Source: Marasmius tenuissimus
Lineage: Eukaryota > Basidiomycota > Agaricomycetes > Agaricales > Marasmiaceae
NCBI GenBank assembly: GCA_029532415.1
Contig: JAQOTA010000033.1
Location: 682,001 to 746,000 of the forward strand
DNA length: 64,000 nucleotides
Direction: 5' to 3'
Shown: positions 11,440 to 23,546 of the stretch, one piece after another
Layout of the letters: the number at the start of each line of letters is the position of its first letter
Position numbering within the stretch: the first letter of the stretch is position 1
Notes under the pieces: generated by a model
Seen by the model: the letters and a program-made list of their open reading frames with translations, nothing else
What the model was told of the DNA's origin: nothing
Databases searched by the model: none
Translations under genes and position numbers: made by a program

Positions 11440-11628
11440 CGTTACTTTTGCCAGCTGCTTTTTCTAAGGCCTTGGGCACATCGAACCAACTTTTTTAGTG
11501 TATGTATGATATGCATTTGAAAAAGCCTCCCCTAATACGTATGTACTCTATATATTCCGTTCCGCGAGAGATGTACTTATAGGAGACAATAACGATAGGA
11601 AAAAAACTCTATTCCACGTCTACGCGAC

Positions 11629-13702
11629 CTACGCAGCGAAATCCTCATCAGAATTGATCTCGTATCCCCACGAAGTCCATATTATGGGAGCCTGCACATC
11701 ATCTACACCATCATCCTTCGCGCCGACAACACCTCGGACTTGGAAAGCTGCTTTGCGCTACAAGGAACGAATAAGCACAATTTATCCCCAAGAAGAAAAA
11801 AGGAAAGAGGAACTCACCAAACCCAAAGTAACCTTAATCGCCGGAGGCCCAGAATGATAATCCTCCAACTCCTCCCACGCACCCTCCTTCCCTTCCTCCT
11901 CCAACGCAGCATTGTTAATCAACCTAACAATATTCCTCCCAGCAACCTCCCCTTGCCAGTACGCCGTATGTCCAGCTTTGATCGCACCAAACGCATCCGC
12001 TGAATCGCCTACACAGAACATATGTGGGTATGGGGTCCACTCCCTCGTCGTAGGCTCCTCCTCCTGCTGCTGCTGCTGGTCGACTTCTTCCTCGTCCGAC
12101 TCCGAGGAGGCGGAAGACAACGAAGGCGACCTCTCCCCCCTCTTCTCCCTCTCCAAAGCTTCCTCCTCAGCTAACGAAATCTTCTCCAACGCAGCTTTCA
12201 ACTGTTCCTCCGGACTCTGCACAGGTGCCGTCGCTTCAGCCTCGGGGTTGTCCAGACTCTCGACTGCAGCTTTTTCAGTCTCCGCCGGCAGCTCGGGTTC
12301 AGCTGGGGTAGCCACATGCGGTGAGACGATTTTAGATGGGGTCAAGACGCCTAGTTGCATCGTACGTAAAACGTGTGCGAGGTTGTTGGCTGGGTTGATC
12401 GTGTTGGGGTCCATCTCTTTGAGGAAGGATGTGTTGGGGTTTTGACCAGTGCAGAGCATCTAACGAAGACAAGAGTTTGTTGAGACATTGCGAGAGACTG
12501 GGGGGGCTGTGATTACGGTACGTACCACGAGATCCGCAGCGATTTCTCTGCCCTTGACGGTTCGAACGACTCGTTGACCTCGGTCGTTGAGTTTGGCGTT
12601 GGCGTCATTGGCGGAAGAGAGATCTAGACGTTCTCCGAGGATGACGTTGACGTTGAGGGATTCGAGGCCTTTGAGGACTGGAGGGCGAGAGCATCACGTC
12701 AGTTTTTTCTTGCCACCGGAAAAACAGAAAGTGGAGCCACCTTCGAGATGAAGCTCCTCATCGTACGCGGGCATTAGTCGATGACGGGAGTGCAGCAACG
12801 TGACAGATTTGGTTGGGTAAAGGTCCGCGATGTCGGTGGCAAACTCTGTAATGAACTGTCTGTCAGAATCTTGGCGGCCACGCGCAGCGCGGAAACAATC
12901 CAACTTACGAATGCCGAGAGCACCACCACCGACGACGAGAACGCTAGGTGCTTCCTCTACGACTTTCTGGTTATGCTTCAACCATGCGACGCTGTCCTTC
13001 TTCGTTCCGTTGTATGACGGGTTCGAGATCTTCATGACACCCAACGAAGGGAGGGGACCCCAGAGGTTGAGAGGATCAGGGAGCTGGGATCCGAGTGCGT
13101 AGACACAGTAGTCAAAGTCGAGTCGAGTTGTTGGGAGGCCATGTTCTGGGAAGGCTTTGGATAGGATGGCGTGATTGGGGTGTACTGAGACGACGGAGGC
13201 GTGTAAAAGAACGTGAGGTGATTCTCTGATAGCATTGTTTTTCCAGAAGACTCGGGTGTATGGGACGACTGTAAGGCCAAGTTGAGACCCTTGGTAATCG
13301 CGGTTGGAGGGTGGGGGTCAACTCACAGGCTTTGTTTTCATGCCCAGGGAGAACTGCAAGCCTAGGCATCACATAGACGTCTGAATTCGAATTGAAGTGG
13401 GTGAAATCGAAGGGTAGATTAGATCAGAATTTGACATACGATTGAAGTGTCTGTTGGAACAGTAATAAGCTCGTGTGCCACAGTAAACCAAGTGATTATT
13501 CGAACGCACGTATTCCGATCCACAAGAACAATTCTCCATCCTTCAGGCAGACCAGCAGCTAGTATCTGTGCTGCACGGTTTCCTATATCGCCCGGTCCCG
13601 TCTTAGTCGATGAAGAATGACAACAAATCTCCACGGACCTCCATAAGCAGCACCTAACACCGCAACAGTTTTCATCTGCGTTCCAGTTGAATCCGAGACC
13701 AT
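11629..13702 (-). CDS. AIF/AMID-type FAD-dependent pyridine nucleotide oxidoreductase
   Basis: Nine exons: 13702-13639, 13582-13510, 13450-13440, 13380-13327, 13268-12909, 12845-12741, 12677-12526, 12459-11818 and 11757-11629, giving 529 aa, all in frame. The N-terminal Rossmann motif VAVLGAAYGGNRAA (about 13-26) binds FAD. DRNTHFNHVYVMPR is a family hallmark and is only produced when an 11-nt exon is included. VLVVGGGALGIQFATDI (about 177) is the NAD(P)H Rossmann motif. MLCTGQNPNT (about 274) and MFCVGDSADAFGAIKAGH (about 420) are the conserved GQxPNT and second FAD motif. The family transfers electrons from NAD(P)H to quinones and includes apoptosis-inducing factor B/FSP1-like proteins; location here is unknown. 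A ~90-residue Glu/Ser/Gln-rich insert (about 323-413) splits the last two motifs, which is unusual. No signal peptide is visible. Confidence 0.9.
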
Positions 13703-14885
13703 TATATCGCAAGGTAAGAGCGATGAGACTAAGAGTACGAAGAGGAAAAAGGACACCCGGTAAAGAGAGAGACACAAAGAAACCGGGGTTTGGGTCGTGG
13801 TAAGTGGTCAAGCGGGGGGTTCAGTCCTGTTGATTGATTCAGACCGCCTCCACTTTTTATCTGATAAAATCCCACCATCAGGATCGGCCCACAATGGAGT
13901 GGCAGCCCCGATCCGATTATTTCCGATTTGGGTAATCCCGGTCACTACCCTGGAGCGATTCCCGGCCTGGCGTTTTCCGTTACCCGTAAGTATCTCAGAC
14001 TTTTCTCACTGACACCACGTTCAGACTTCGAGTTCCCGTCGTGGTGGGAGATTCGATGATCCGAATCGATGGTGAGAGATTTGAATGCTTGTACAGTAAC
14101 CCTCTGACGAAGCAAAACGGATTAGCATTCCTCAGCTCATTATTATTCAAGCAGCCATGATACCATTTGCATCATACGTTGACTCATCGCGTACCTTGCG
14201 CTTCTAGATAAGATCGTGCTTATCGGATCATATCTCATATCATATCAGCAAAGATAACTCAACAGCCCTGAGCTTGGACCCTTCTCTGGGCGGCTTGGTT
14301 CTGCGGATGTCTATGGATCCTGGTTGGATGTTGATGAGTAGGTCCAGAAGGGACCCAGTAACCTTGAAATCTAGAACTCAATCGCCTCGGAGGCAGAGCG
14401 GGCTAGCCTATCAATGGTTGCCCTTGCCAATGGAATAGCGGAGAACGGAGGCACAGGGTCTCTTCGCCCGCAGTCCCTCCCAAATAAGTTGAAATATACG
14501 TGTTTTCTGGAGTTTTTTGAAACATGCATGGCGATGCACGCAATTTACGCAAGAGCGGATGTTACGGTCATTGTTTGAAAGCTATGTCGGCGGACGCGGT
14601 ATAACTTAAAGCATCGCTGTTCGACGATTTACTTCTTGAAGACGTCAGACATAAAAACATAGGTATCGCGACAAGTCATCGCCGAGTCAACTACTAGTAC
14701 ACGAAACGGAATGGTACTTTAGTATTCTCTAGTTGACGTCCTGCATGCACGCAAGGCTACTATGTATAAATGATAGACAAGTAGCATGATAATTTAGACT
14801 AAAACAAACCGGTTCTTGATTCTCACCAAAACCCGAAAATATCATCATCATTCAAGGAACGATCACGAGCCTTGAACAAACTTTT
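13703..14885. other. Intergenic, no gene recognised
   Basis: The upstream region of the oxidoreductase gene and the left margin of the duplicated array. No supportable ORF or transposon end is seen. The similarity to the second composite block begins near 14886 (GAGTGTGTCTTCG, compare GAGTGTGTCTTTG at 42413). Confidence 0.4.
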
Positions 14886-15816
14886 AGAGTGTGTCTTCGT
14901 TTCCATGCTAGAGCCGAGACGAGAAAAAGTTCCAGGCTTTGTGGTGACATCGACGCGTGAAAGGAACCTAGATTTTTGAAGAATGCGGCATGCCGAGCCA
15001 AAGAAGCTGTTGAGACGCGTTACAGTTTCCGATCCCGAGTCCCGCAGTCCAAGTCTTCTTGACGACGTGCAACTCAGCAGTTGATCAGATTCATAGCCTA
15101 CCCATGCTTTGCGCTACACCGTGAGAGTGTTCATCCATAGCCAGCACAGAAATATGCGATGCGAAGGAATCGAGGCGTGGAGGAGGCTTTGATGTTTACA
15201 AGGGATCATACTTTTGGTCGGCCGGCTGGTTCTTGTGGCTCTTGACGGGGTTGAACGTCGAACGTAACGTTGAACCATACATTTTCTACAGGATTCGTGC
15301 GATCAGCCGCAGAGATCGTTGTAGAGAGGAGAAAGGTGTCTGACCCTAACCTTGGCCTGAGCACACGCTCAAGGAAAGACGACGGCCCGGGTCACCACTT
15401 CGACGTTCGACCTCGACCACCATCGGCTCCAAGACCTCTCCGACTCTAGCTCGCCCTGAGTTCCTTCTATCTGGCTCGAAGTTTTGTCACTTTCTGGAAC
15501 AATAAATCTTACAACGATGCATCGACTCTCGAGGCCGGTAGGAAATCATAAACAATCAGAACTAGACGAACTTCTATAACCTAGCTATCTAGAATGACAT
15601 GAATATTGATCCAGGATCCTCCCAGACAATCCGGATATGGGAACTTTCGCTCTTGCACCCTTCTTTTCCCTCGCCAATCACCTCAAGTTTCTTCATACTG
15701 GTCGAACTGGATATTGGAAGACAGCGTGCTTGACTCTGGCAGCACCAGAACACCCAGCCTACTGACTACCGAGTGCGCCCAAACTCGAACCTCGTTGACG
15801 TCACCCGAACGTTCTA

Positions 15817-16012
15817 CCACCGGAAGCAAGACCTCAGGCGGTAAATTGACATACCGCCTGAGAGGCGATAGGTATGGCGATATGCATGGCAAAGACCACC
15901 TGAGTTTTTTTAGCCTCGGGATTGGCAAACCATGCCTCAACCATGCGTACCGCCATACATATCGCCTCTCAGGCGATATGTCAACCTACCACCCGAGGTC
16001 TTGCCTCCGGTG
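15817..16012. mobile_element. 196-bp foldback MITE in unit A
   Basis: Two ~61-bp arms of an imperfect inverted repeat, starting CACCGGAAGCAAGACCTC and ending GAGGTCTTGCCTCCGGTG, enclose a ~70-bp loop. The trinucleotide TAC stands on both sides, as a 3-bp target duplication would. The corresponding part of unit D (about 44160-44200) lacks the insert. It has no coding capacity. The superfamily is uncertain; the 3-bp duplication suggests a PIF/Harbinger-like mobiliser. Confidence 0.75.
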
Positions 16013-16499
16013 TACAGACCTAACGCGAGCCTCCTTTCACCCCATCGCGAACCTCCTCCTCAAACCTCGAGTTTTAGCCGTCCTCCGGCCACTACCCTGA
16101 GCGTCCGGTCATTCTGTTGTTCGTGTCACGAAACACATTTGTCGATCATCAATACAGGTGTTCAAGCAATCCAGCAGATCCTGTTGGCCTTTAAATCGGT
16201 TACAAGACTCGTTTGATTTCGATATAAATGTTGATCAAGTGGGACGGGGGGGGGTCATAGATTTGGCGTCGCGTATAGATAGTCGTTTCAGACTATCTTG
16301 TGGGTCCGAAGGTGCGTCGTTCGAGAGGCTGTTCGGATTTACCATTTGATGATTTTTTTGAATCGCCTTTGAGGAAGACATATCGGCGTCTGCACTGAAC
16401 TTTGTGGACACGTTGGCAAGGCGACACAGAGGGCCAGAGGTTCAAGAGGCGTCGCGGGCCATGGCACGAACCTACCTTGTACCCCGAACCACACAAGGG

Positions 16500-17440
16500 G
16501 TTCAAAGTTGGGGTTCGTGGTTTGCAGGGTAAGTGTTCTCGGCGGCTCAGGCGATCTTCATTTGCGTTCTGAATTGCAGGCTTTAGGCTTTGATCCCTCA
16601 GCCCACGGGTCTTTAAGACTACACGGTATCATGCACATACTCTCCATCAGATGGAAGATCCAGGTCTTGGTGTTTCTCGCGTATTATCGTTGTGAAGGAC
16701 AAAGAAGCATTCCGATAGGCCAACCTCGACAACTATTTGAAGAATAATCGCGGCCCTGGGTTCCCTCATACACCCGCATCAGTGTACCTCGTTGATCGCT
16801 GGTTCAGTACTCCCGCTTCCAAGTTCCGACAATGGACGTCAGGAGTATCTTTGGTCCCCAGTCTATCACGTTGATTTTAAGTTTCGGTTTCGTTGTTTGT
16901 CTTCCTTTACATGCTCTCAAATGCCGACACCTGCATTCTGCTCCAAATCAGAGGATGAGAACAGATGCTGTTCTTCTTGTTTCTTGTCCGGCTCCGATTT
17001 TGGCCAGTTTCTCGCCAGATTCTTCACTCCGGGGTACGGCATTGGCCCCACTTCCCTCGCTGGTCGTCGAATACTCTTTCATCTTGATTCCCATTCGTTT
17101 CTAGTCGGGCTTGCACTGGTGCTACATCAAGTATTCACATCTTTGGCATGGGCCAAAAATTCGAGGCCTATAGCTCATCTATATGCCAAGAGTTTCATCA
17201 TGCGGGAGAATCGAGATAGGATGAACACATAAACGTGCTCCCATTGTGGCTCTCATAGCTGCCGCCGTCACAGTAACACCACTGTGATACCATAGGATAC
17301 CATTTCTTCATCGGCGCCAGACCAACCCGGTGTACTGAATCCGGTCTTAGCAGAGAATGCGTCGATAGTGCCACCGACGTTAACATCTTGTCCAGGTATC
17401 CCGAAATCAGACAAGAGGTTCACGTATTACTCAAGTAGGG
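16500..17440 (+). pseudogene. Conserved upstream block, unit A
   Basis: This block precedes the seven-helix gene in each unit. It contains a stretch starting TACCTCGTTGATCGCTGGTTCAGTACTCCC, whose reading YLVDRWFST recurs in several copies (YLVGHWIG, YLVGSWFSI, YLTEYWFSI), and a later hydrophobic stretch. Frames are short and shifted between copies. I read it as the remains of a second, possibly membrane, gene, or as a long conserved upstream region. I do not recognise the product. Confidence 0.35.
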
Positions 17441-17628
17441 AACATGAATCAGGTGACCCGGTCAGATGTCAAATCACACATCCACGGCGTGGTGTTCCGG
17501 TGTTTTTGATTGATGCTCTGAAGACCCTTCGTGGGGAGCGCTCTGATTTTGTCGTGGACCCATCAGCGGTCTCACAATATCGGCGGGCCTCCGGGTCAGC
17601 GAAATCAAGATATCTCCACTCTAGGTGC

Positions 17629-17635
17629 TATAAAG
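17629..17635 (+). promoter_or_regulatory. TATA box of gene A
   Basis: TATAAAG, 83 bp before the ATG when counted from its first base, at the same place in all five paralogs, preceded by a shared CTCCACTCTAGGTGC in A, C and D. Confidence 0.7.
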
Positions 17636-17711
17636 TGGAGGGGATACCCGATACCACCCCCGCCCACGCTCCTGTCCCACCAAGAGGCTCGCATTCTTAG
17701 CCTAAGAAATC

Positions 17712-19358
17712 ATGAGCGAGATTTTTACTAGTTCCCAGCTCTTCTCGGTGACTTATGTTGTGGTGTACCCAATTGCAACATTTTCGGTGAGTCGTGTACT
17801 TCGTTTGATTGTCTTTCAAAGTACTGAGCTGACATTCTAGGCCATGTTCTTTGCTTATGGTGCGCCATTTAGTGTTCACCACGGGTCCCTAATGGCTAAC
17901 TGTCTATCATGAAAGGCTTTTATATTCTCCTTTTCATATTATGCATAAACATCCTCACAAAATCTCGGCGCAAACCTATCCAAAGAACACCGCACAGGCT
18001 ATACCTATGGTCGACCGTGTTGCTGTTCGTAGGCGAGACTGTTTTTGTTGTCTTCGTCACGCACAGTACGGTTCGCAAGATGTCCTTTATCTTCACTGCC
18101 GTACAGGCAGGAGATGAGACTTGGAAATTCATGACTGATGATCGGCTCCGCATTGCAGAGAAGTATGTCCAATGTCTATCCTCCATTACTTTCCCTTCCA
18201 TCAACTCTTCTTGACTCGAAGGGCAATCTGTGACATTTTGGCTGTCATTTGCAAGTGAGTAAATTTCTTTTCGCGATGCATACACTTTTCTGCGGAAGAT
18301 CTCATACTGAACTCATCCTGCTAGCTGCCTTGCAGATATAATGCTGGTATTGACTACTTTTGATCCACTTTCCGAGTTCAGCTAAGGGAATATTATACTT
18401 GATTCCCTTTAAGGTGCATAGATGCTATGTAATCTGGAATTCCAACAGACGCATCGGAATCTTGTTTGTGCTCACTTCGTTAATCAACAGTAAAACCTTC
18501 CTTCCGTACATCACAAAGTTGACACAACTGAGCGAGTCCGTAGTGCTAGGCCTGGTAGCAGTGATACTCGGTATCATTATCGGGTCAAGTGATACCAGTC
18601 GGAGATTCCTGAAACAAAATCATGAACTTCACAAACTGGTTCGGGTCTGGGCTGTCTGGCGCGGCGCTTATTCGGGGGCTAACCTCTTGATTACGGTGCT
18701 CACTGGTAAGCAACACGATGGTGCTATGGAAATTATCTCATATTCCCTTGTCAAGCGTCAAGAATATGGTGGCTTACCAAGGAAGCTAGGGAGTTCCGCG
18801 GCAGTGGTACTCAAAGACTTTACAGGAGGATCGTCGCTATCATGTGCGTACTCAAGTTATGTGCTCGGATTCATGTAATGACTGTCTGGACCAATTCCAA
18901 AGTCTCGAGTCTGGGCTTCTGTACCCTGTATCTAGCTTTGTGGTTATTGCTCTGGTGGAGAATATCAGCGAGATAGGTGTTCCGATAGACCTTGCTCCAA
19001 CTGTGGTTATAATCGCGGTGAGTGTCATACAATGTCATGAACCTACAATTTGGCTTGTATGTTGGCAAAACTGACCTCAAAATTGTAGGGAATTGCCCCC
19101 GCCCTTATCATTGTTCGCTGCCAGCCTTTCAATGCAGAACCTACCATCCAAGAGGCAGGGGTCCTATCTACCTTGAAATTCAACTTGAACTCCGGAGCAG
19201 CGACTGACACTGCTCAAACTGGATCTCAAGTGCGGGACGTCGGATCACAATCCGAATCGTCTTCCAGCGTAGCTGATAATGCAATGGGAGACGGTGATTC
19301 TCACGATGAAGAGAAAGGGATGAACGTTCGTCTCAGTAGTTCGCCGAGGGCGCTTTAG
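17712..19358 (+). CDS. Seven-helix membrane protein, paralog A
   Basis: Ten exons: 17712-17786, 17841-17859, 17916-18162, 18221-18253, 18325-18346, 18414-18489, 18544-18705, 18756-18843, 18903-19017 and 19089-19358, giving 368 aa with no stop. Helices are VTYVVVYPIATFSAMFFAYG, FYILLFILCINIL, LYLWSTVLLFVGETVFVVFV, AICDILAVICNCLADIML, IGILFVLTSLI, MLGLVAVILGIII, LYPVSSFVVIAL and PTVVIIAGIAPALIIVR. RCYVIWN after the fourth helix and ESGLLYP before the sixth are the signatures. The C-terminal ~80 residues are Ser/Asp-rich and probably cytosolic, ending SSPRAL. This is an orphan integral membrane family of Agaricomycetes; the shape suggests a receptor or sensor but no ligand or partner can be inferred. 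The TATA box and compact 5' leader suggest an active gene. Confidence 0.85.
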
Positions 19359-19961
19359 ACAGGTAGTTTCGGCTTGTTATCAATGCGAGACCCTGGTCCC
19401 CATTTGACACGACTCATAAATTGACTTTCGGCCTTCAACCTCGTCTCATCGAACCATTTGAGTCGAAGATGGCATATTTATTTTCCATTTTCCCGAAGAT
19501 GTAGTACTATCTACCTATAAATATATCTCCGTTCCGTGGACGAGCGTGATGTCTTGATATTCCCTCACCTCTGTAACTCCAAGCCATGATATCACTGGAC
19601 TAGAAAAATTCAGTCCTCATTCGGGCTGTAAACGGGTCAACAGTAGGCGTCTATAATCACATTCCTTCCACCCGATGTACTCCGTATTTCATTTTCACGC
19701 ACTGGATGCTTTGGCTACATCGACAAGCATTTGAAGTACGTCGGTGACAAAAGTGATCTACGGGCACCACCTCCATATGTTCATACACGAACGTATATGG
19801 GACCCCAACTCATATTGCGCGCCTGATCAGTGCAACGCTCGCACTCGACATTCTTAACCATACGTGGTTGTCTTCCAATTTGGTCTTGTGGGATTGATCC
19901 CTCTCATCTGTTTCTACCATAGGAATTGCGAAAGTTAGATGCTGCCTCGGTAACGAGTGAG

Positions 19962-20273
19962 TTAAGGCCGTGGAGGATAATGAATAAGGCTAAATGCACT
20001 CCGATAGAGTGAAACTGAACGGGCCCAGAGAGTGAGGCAGCAGTCGTGGATACGTCGGAGCAAACTATCTGGTTCGATTTTATGGTGTTGAACTATCGGA
20101 CTATGGTTTGTAGTTGGGGGTCTATGGCGAGATATAGCCCTCACCTTGTCATATCTTGGACATTTATTCGTGAGATCAGAGTGGATAGAACTTCCGAAGG
20201 TAATGAATTGGCGACGATACATACAGCTCCTGATACAATTTGTCGGAGGTGGGAGTACTGAACCAGTAACCAA
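19962..20273 (-). pseudogene. F-box protein 3' remnant, unit A
   Basis: The minus strand matches the C-terminal end of the F-box relics in units B and E (compare TIIRWFNTT in E with the same frame here). Only the end is left: upstream it is joined to sequence resembling the conserved upstream block in inverted orientation (minus-strand TACCTCGTTGGTTACTGGTTCAG). The same truncated fusion occurs in unit D, so the truncation predates the duplication. Confidence 0.5.
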
Positions 20274-20591
20274 CGAGGTGCGCTGAGTTCGGTCTATGAA
20301 CGCTCAACACACACCCCTTCCTCGAAAGTGCTCACGGCAAAGATGTCGATAGTGCAAGTGCACATCAGTGAGAACACCTATACACATCTTGGGAAGGAAG
20401 GAGCGCCAAGTATTCACCATTGTATCATGATTTAGCCGCAAAGGGATTGAGCGGGGCAAGAGCGACCTGCACACAAATAGAATCTATTATACAAAAATGC
20501 AAGAACCCTATTTTTTGCCCTTTTTTGGAAGGCACCTTCCTTTTTCATAACCCTAATCTGCAAATGAGCTGCGCGTATTTTTGGCCCTCTC

Positions 20592-20910
20592 TGTTAAATC
20601 TGTGGACTATTATTAGATCCCGATATATCCGAAGTCCCGGTTCACTCTTCCCACCATTATATTATGCGGGACAATGCATTCACTATTGTTCCATTCTTCA
20701 TTGTTCAATATGGTCATATGTACAATTTCTATTGTTCTCCTTATATGGTATTTACTATTGTCTCTACATGTATATAAGCTCGTAGTTCTCTACCTGAACT
20801 GATAGTGTGCTTGAGCCTCTATGTCTCGCCTCTACCTCTCTAAACTCTTCTCTGGTAAGTAGTAGTGTAGCCATGTTGTAGTCCTCTGTGCTAGGCATCA
20901 TGCCAGCTCA
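20592..20910 (+). repeat. Copia 5' LTR
   Basis: 319 bp, begins TGTTAAATC and ends GCCAGCTCA. It contains a TATATAAGC box near 20770 for the genomic transcript. Confidence 0.93.
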
Positions 20911-20913
20911 TCA

Positions 20914-20925
20914 GGTTATGGGCCC
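20914..20925 (+). promoter_or_regulatory. Primer binding site, half-tRNA type
   Basis: GGTTATGGGCCC, three bases after the 5' LTR, resembles the primer site of Drosophila copia, which pairs with the anticodon-side fragment of initiator tRNA-Met rather than its 3' end. Confidence 0.7.
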
Positions 20926-21182
20926 CGGTTAGCCTGACTACAATGACAAGCACCCCTAGGCTGCTGTCATTGGCTAGCTAGGCTAGACCTGCATGTTGCC
21001 ATCAACCTCTTAATTGAGTGCTCGATCTATGGCATTGATGTATGTCCTTTGATGACATTGGATGTCAAGGATCCAATGCTCCTCATTGAGCATAGCGCCC
21101 TTTATGGCTGCTCCCTGTGTTAATTAGACACATGCTGATGCTGTCTTTTCTAGATCCAACACCAACCTAACATCCTACTACT

Positions 21183-22553
21183 ATGTTCGACGTTAAGAAA
21201 TACCTCTCTGGTCGCTTTGATGGCACCAACTTCAAACACACCCACTACGGTGAAATGGAGGCCATTACTAAGACCCAAGGTCTTTATGGTCATCTTACTG
21301 GCGGCGAACCACGTCCCTCCATGCCCCTTGGCTGTGTTACAAGCCCCGAGGGGGTCACTCCTATTGTCCGTGACACCGTCACTCCTGAGGAGCACGCCAT
21401 ATGGCAAAAGGAGAGTCTTGCATGGGACAAGGAAGATCTCCAGCTTATGGGGATTATCCAGATCACGACCACCAAGGAAGTCTTCGATCCAATCAAGGAC
21501 ATGAATGCCCAAAAGGCTTGGGAGCAGCTGAATGACACCTACAGCGAGCCCACTTTGTCTGCCATCTATGGTGACTTCGTTAAACTCGTCTCTTTCAGAC
21601 TTACCACCTCTCATCCCCAAGCTGGCATCACCAAGTTCAAGTCCTACATTGAACAACTTGCCAAGGTAGGAGTGGTTCTCCCTGAGTCGATCAAAGCCCT
21701 CTTGCTCATTGCCACTATTCCTCCCGAATGGGACACTGCCTCCTCTAAATCCCTTCATGGCTACGTCAGAGATCCTGAGGATGTTAATGCCCTCACTGTT
21801 TCTGTTGTCCACGATGCAATCATGGTCAAATATGAACATCAGAACCCTCAGCTTGCCAACCACCTCTCTGTGGTCAAGTGTGCTGGAAACTGTGAACCAT
21901 CATTTGGTCAGCAGCAGTGCCCACAGCAGCAATGTCAGCAGCATGGATATCAGCAGCAGACCAACACTCGCCCACCACAGCAGCAGCAGCAATGCCAATC
22001 TTCGAACCAGAACAAGGGTAAGAAGAAGAAGCAGCAGCAGTGTGGTACCCGCGGTGGTATCAACCAGCACCAGGATCCTGGCAATGCTGGCGGTAACAAC
22101 AGTGGTAACAATCGGTCTCATGGTCACTCTCATCTTGCGTCCTACACATCCGTCGTTGCTTCCCCTCCTCCTGTCTGTCCTTACTCCTCAATCACTGACT
22201 GCAAGGAACGTATTGTGTTGAATGCAGTCAACAACTCCTTGTGTGCTGAGATTGCCAGTGCCCCTCCTAGCTGTGCTAGGGGATCACTGCCCCCAGTGCA
22301 CTTCACTGGTCACTGGGATAGGTCTTGTGATAGCACCGTTGCTCCCGCTGTCAAGAAGAAGGACCCGGCTGCCATGCAGTCCTTCACTGGCTTCAAGCCT
22401 TCTGAGTCAGTATTTGATGATGTACATGAAGCATGTTCACTTGCTGACAGACTTGGTGTTCCTAAGACGGTGCGGCATCTTAAACTGTTCGAACAGATCA
22501 TCACATCCACCACCAACTGTTTGCTCCAGAAGTTTGTGTTGTGGTTGTGCTGA
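21183..22553 (+). pseudogene. Copia gag with zinc-poor Gln-rich tail, frameshifted into pol
   Basis: 456 codons beginning MFDVKKYLSGRFDGTNF, the usual start of Copia Gag. The middle (AWEQLNDTYSEPTLSAIYGD, then FKSYIEQLAKVGVVLPES and LLLIATIPPEWD) is the retrotransposon Gag core. A Gln-rich stretch near residues 240-300 stands where a zinc knuckle is expected, and no CCHC is visible. Protease is hard to recognise. The frame ends at 22553 while the integrase region continues in another frame, so pol expression is broken. Confidence 0.85.
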
Positions 22554-22559
22554 TGGCAA

Positions 22560-23546
22560 AATGCATGAAAAATTGTTCCCCAACTCTACTACAAGAGCTT
22601 CTAAACCGTTTGAGCACATACATTCAGATCTGAAGTCATATCCAGTAGAATCATATCACTGGTACAAGTACTACATCTCTTTTCTCGATGACTGCACGTC
22701 CTATGTTTGGACCTCCAAGCTAAAGATGAAAGACGAGGCAGTACCCGCTTTGAGGGACTTCCTTACAATGGTCAAGACACAGTTCAATGCTGTTGTCAAG
22801 ACCTGGATGTCCGATGAAGGGGGAGAGTACAAAGGAGATAAGTTCGATGCAGTACTGAAAGAGTATGGAATCCAAAGGGATCAAAGCATACTGTATACTC
22901 CACAACAAAACGGTCATGCTGAACAATTCAACAGAACTATTCTGAGAAGGCTGAAGCTCCTCAATTTGAAGCTTGCATGCCTCAGTCCTGGTGGGAATTC
23001 TGCCATGTGCACGCTGTCCACCTCTACAACCACACTCCTGTGCAACGTTTGAGCTGGCAAACTCCGTTCGAAATGCTTTACAGCGAAGCACCTGATGTTT
23101 CACATCTCCAAGTTATGGGTTGTGCAGCCTATGTTTTCATTCCTGAAGATTGTAGGAAGAATAAGCTTGCTCCTCATAGTGAGTTAATGACCTTCATCAG
23201 CTACCAAGATGGGATGAAAGGCTTCCTCTTCATGCAAAGTAATAATTCCGTATTCAAAGGTAGTACTGCACTATTCAATGAGACGCTATATTCTAAGTGT
23301 CCTGATGCCAAAACTTGTGGCTTTACACCTGTTGGTAGTGAGCCATTTACTTTGGGTGAAAATCCCAACATTCCTTCAGAAGATGAAGACTCTGATGACA
23401 ATTGGGACGATACTCTGTTTCCAGATCTCAGACGTTGCTCCAAACCTTCTAAGAGATCAGAACCTCAGGCTGACGAACCTGCAGGTGGCCCTGTGCCAGG
23501 GGAATTGCCACTCCCTCAATCTGGTCCTCCGATGCCTCCAGGCTAA
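22560..23546 (+). pseudogene. Copia integrase region, frameshifted
   Basis: Two overlapping frames. The first reads KPFEHIHSDLKSYPVESYHW, then WMSDEGGEYKGDKFD and YTPQQNGHAEQFNRTI, which carry the catalytic D, D and E environment of the integrase core. From 22977 a second frame reads AVHLYNHTPVQRLSWQTPFEML and HLQVMGCAAYVF, the end of the core and the start of the C-terminal domain. The break between them is a frameshift near 22970. Confidence 0.85.

Noticed and set aside
21150..21863. 237-codon minus-strand frame
   Set aside because: It is the exact antisense of Copia gag.
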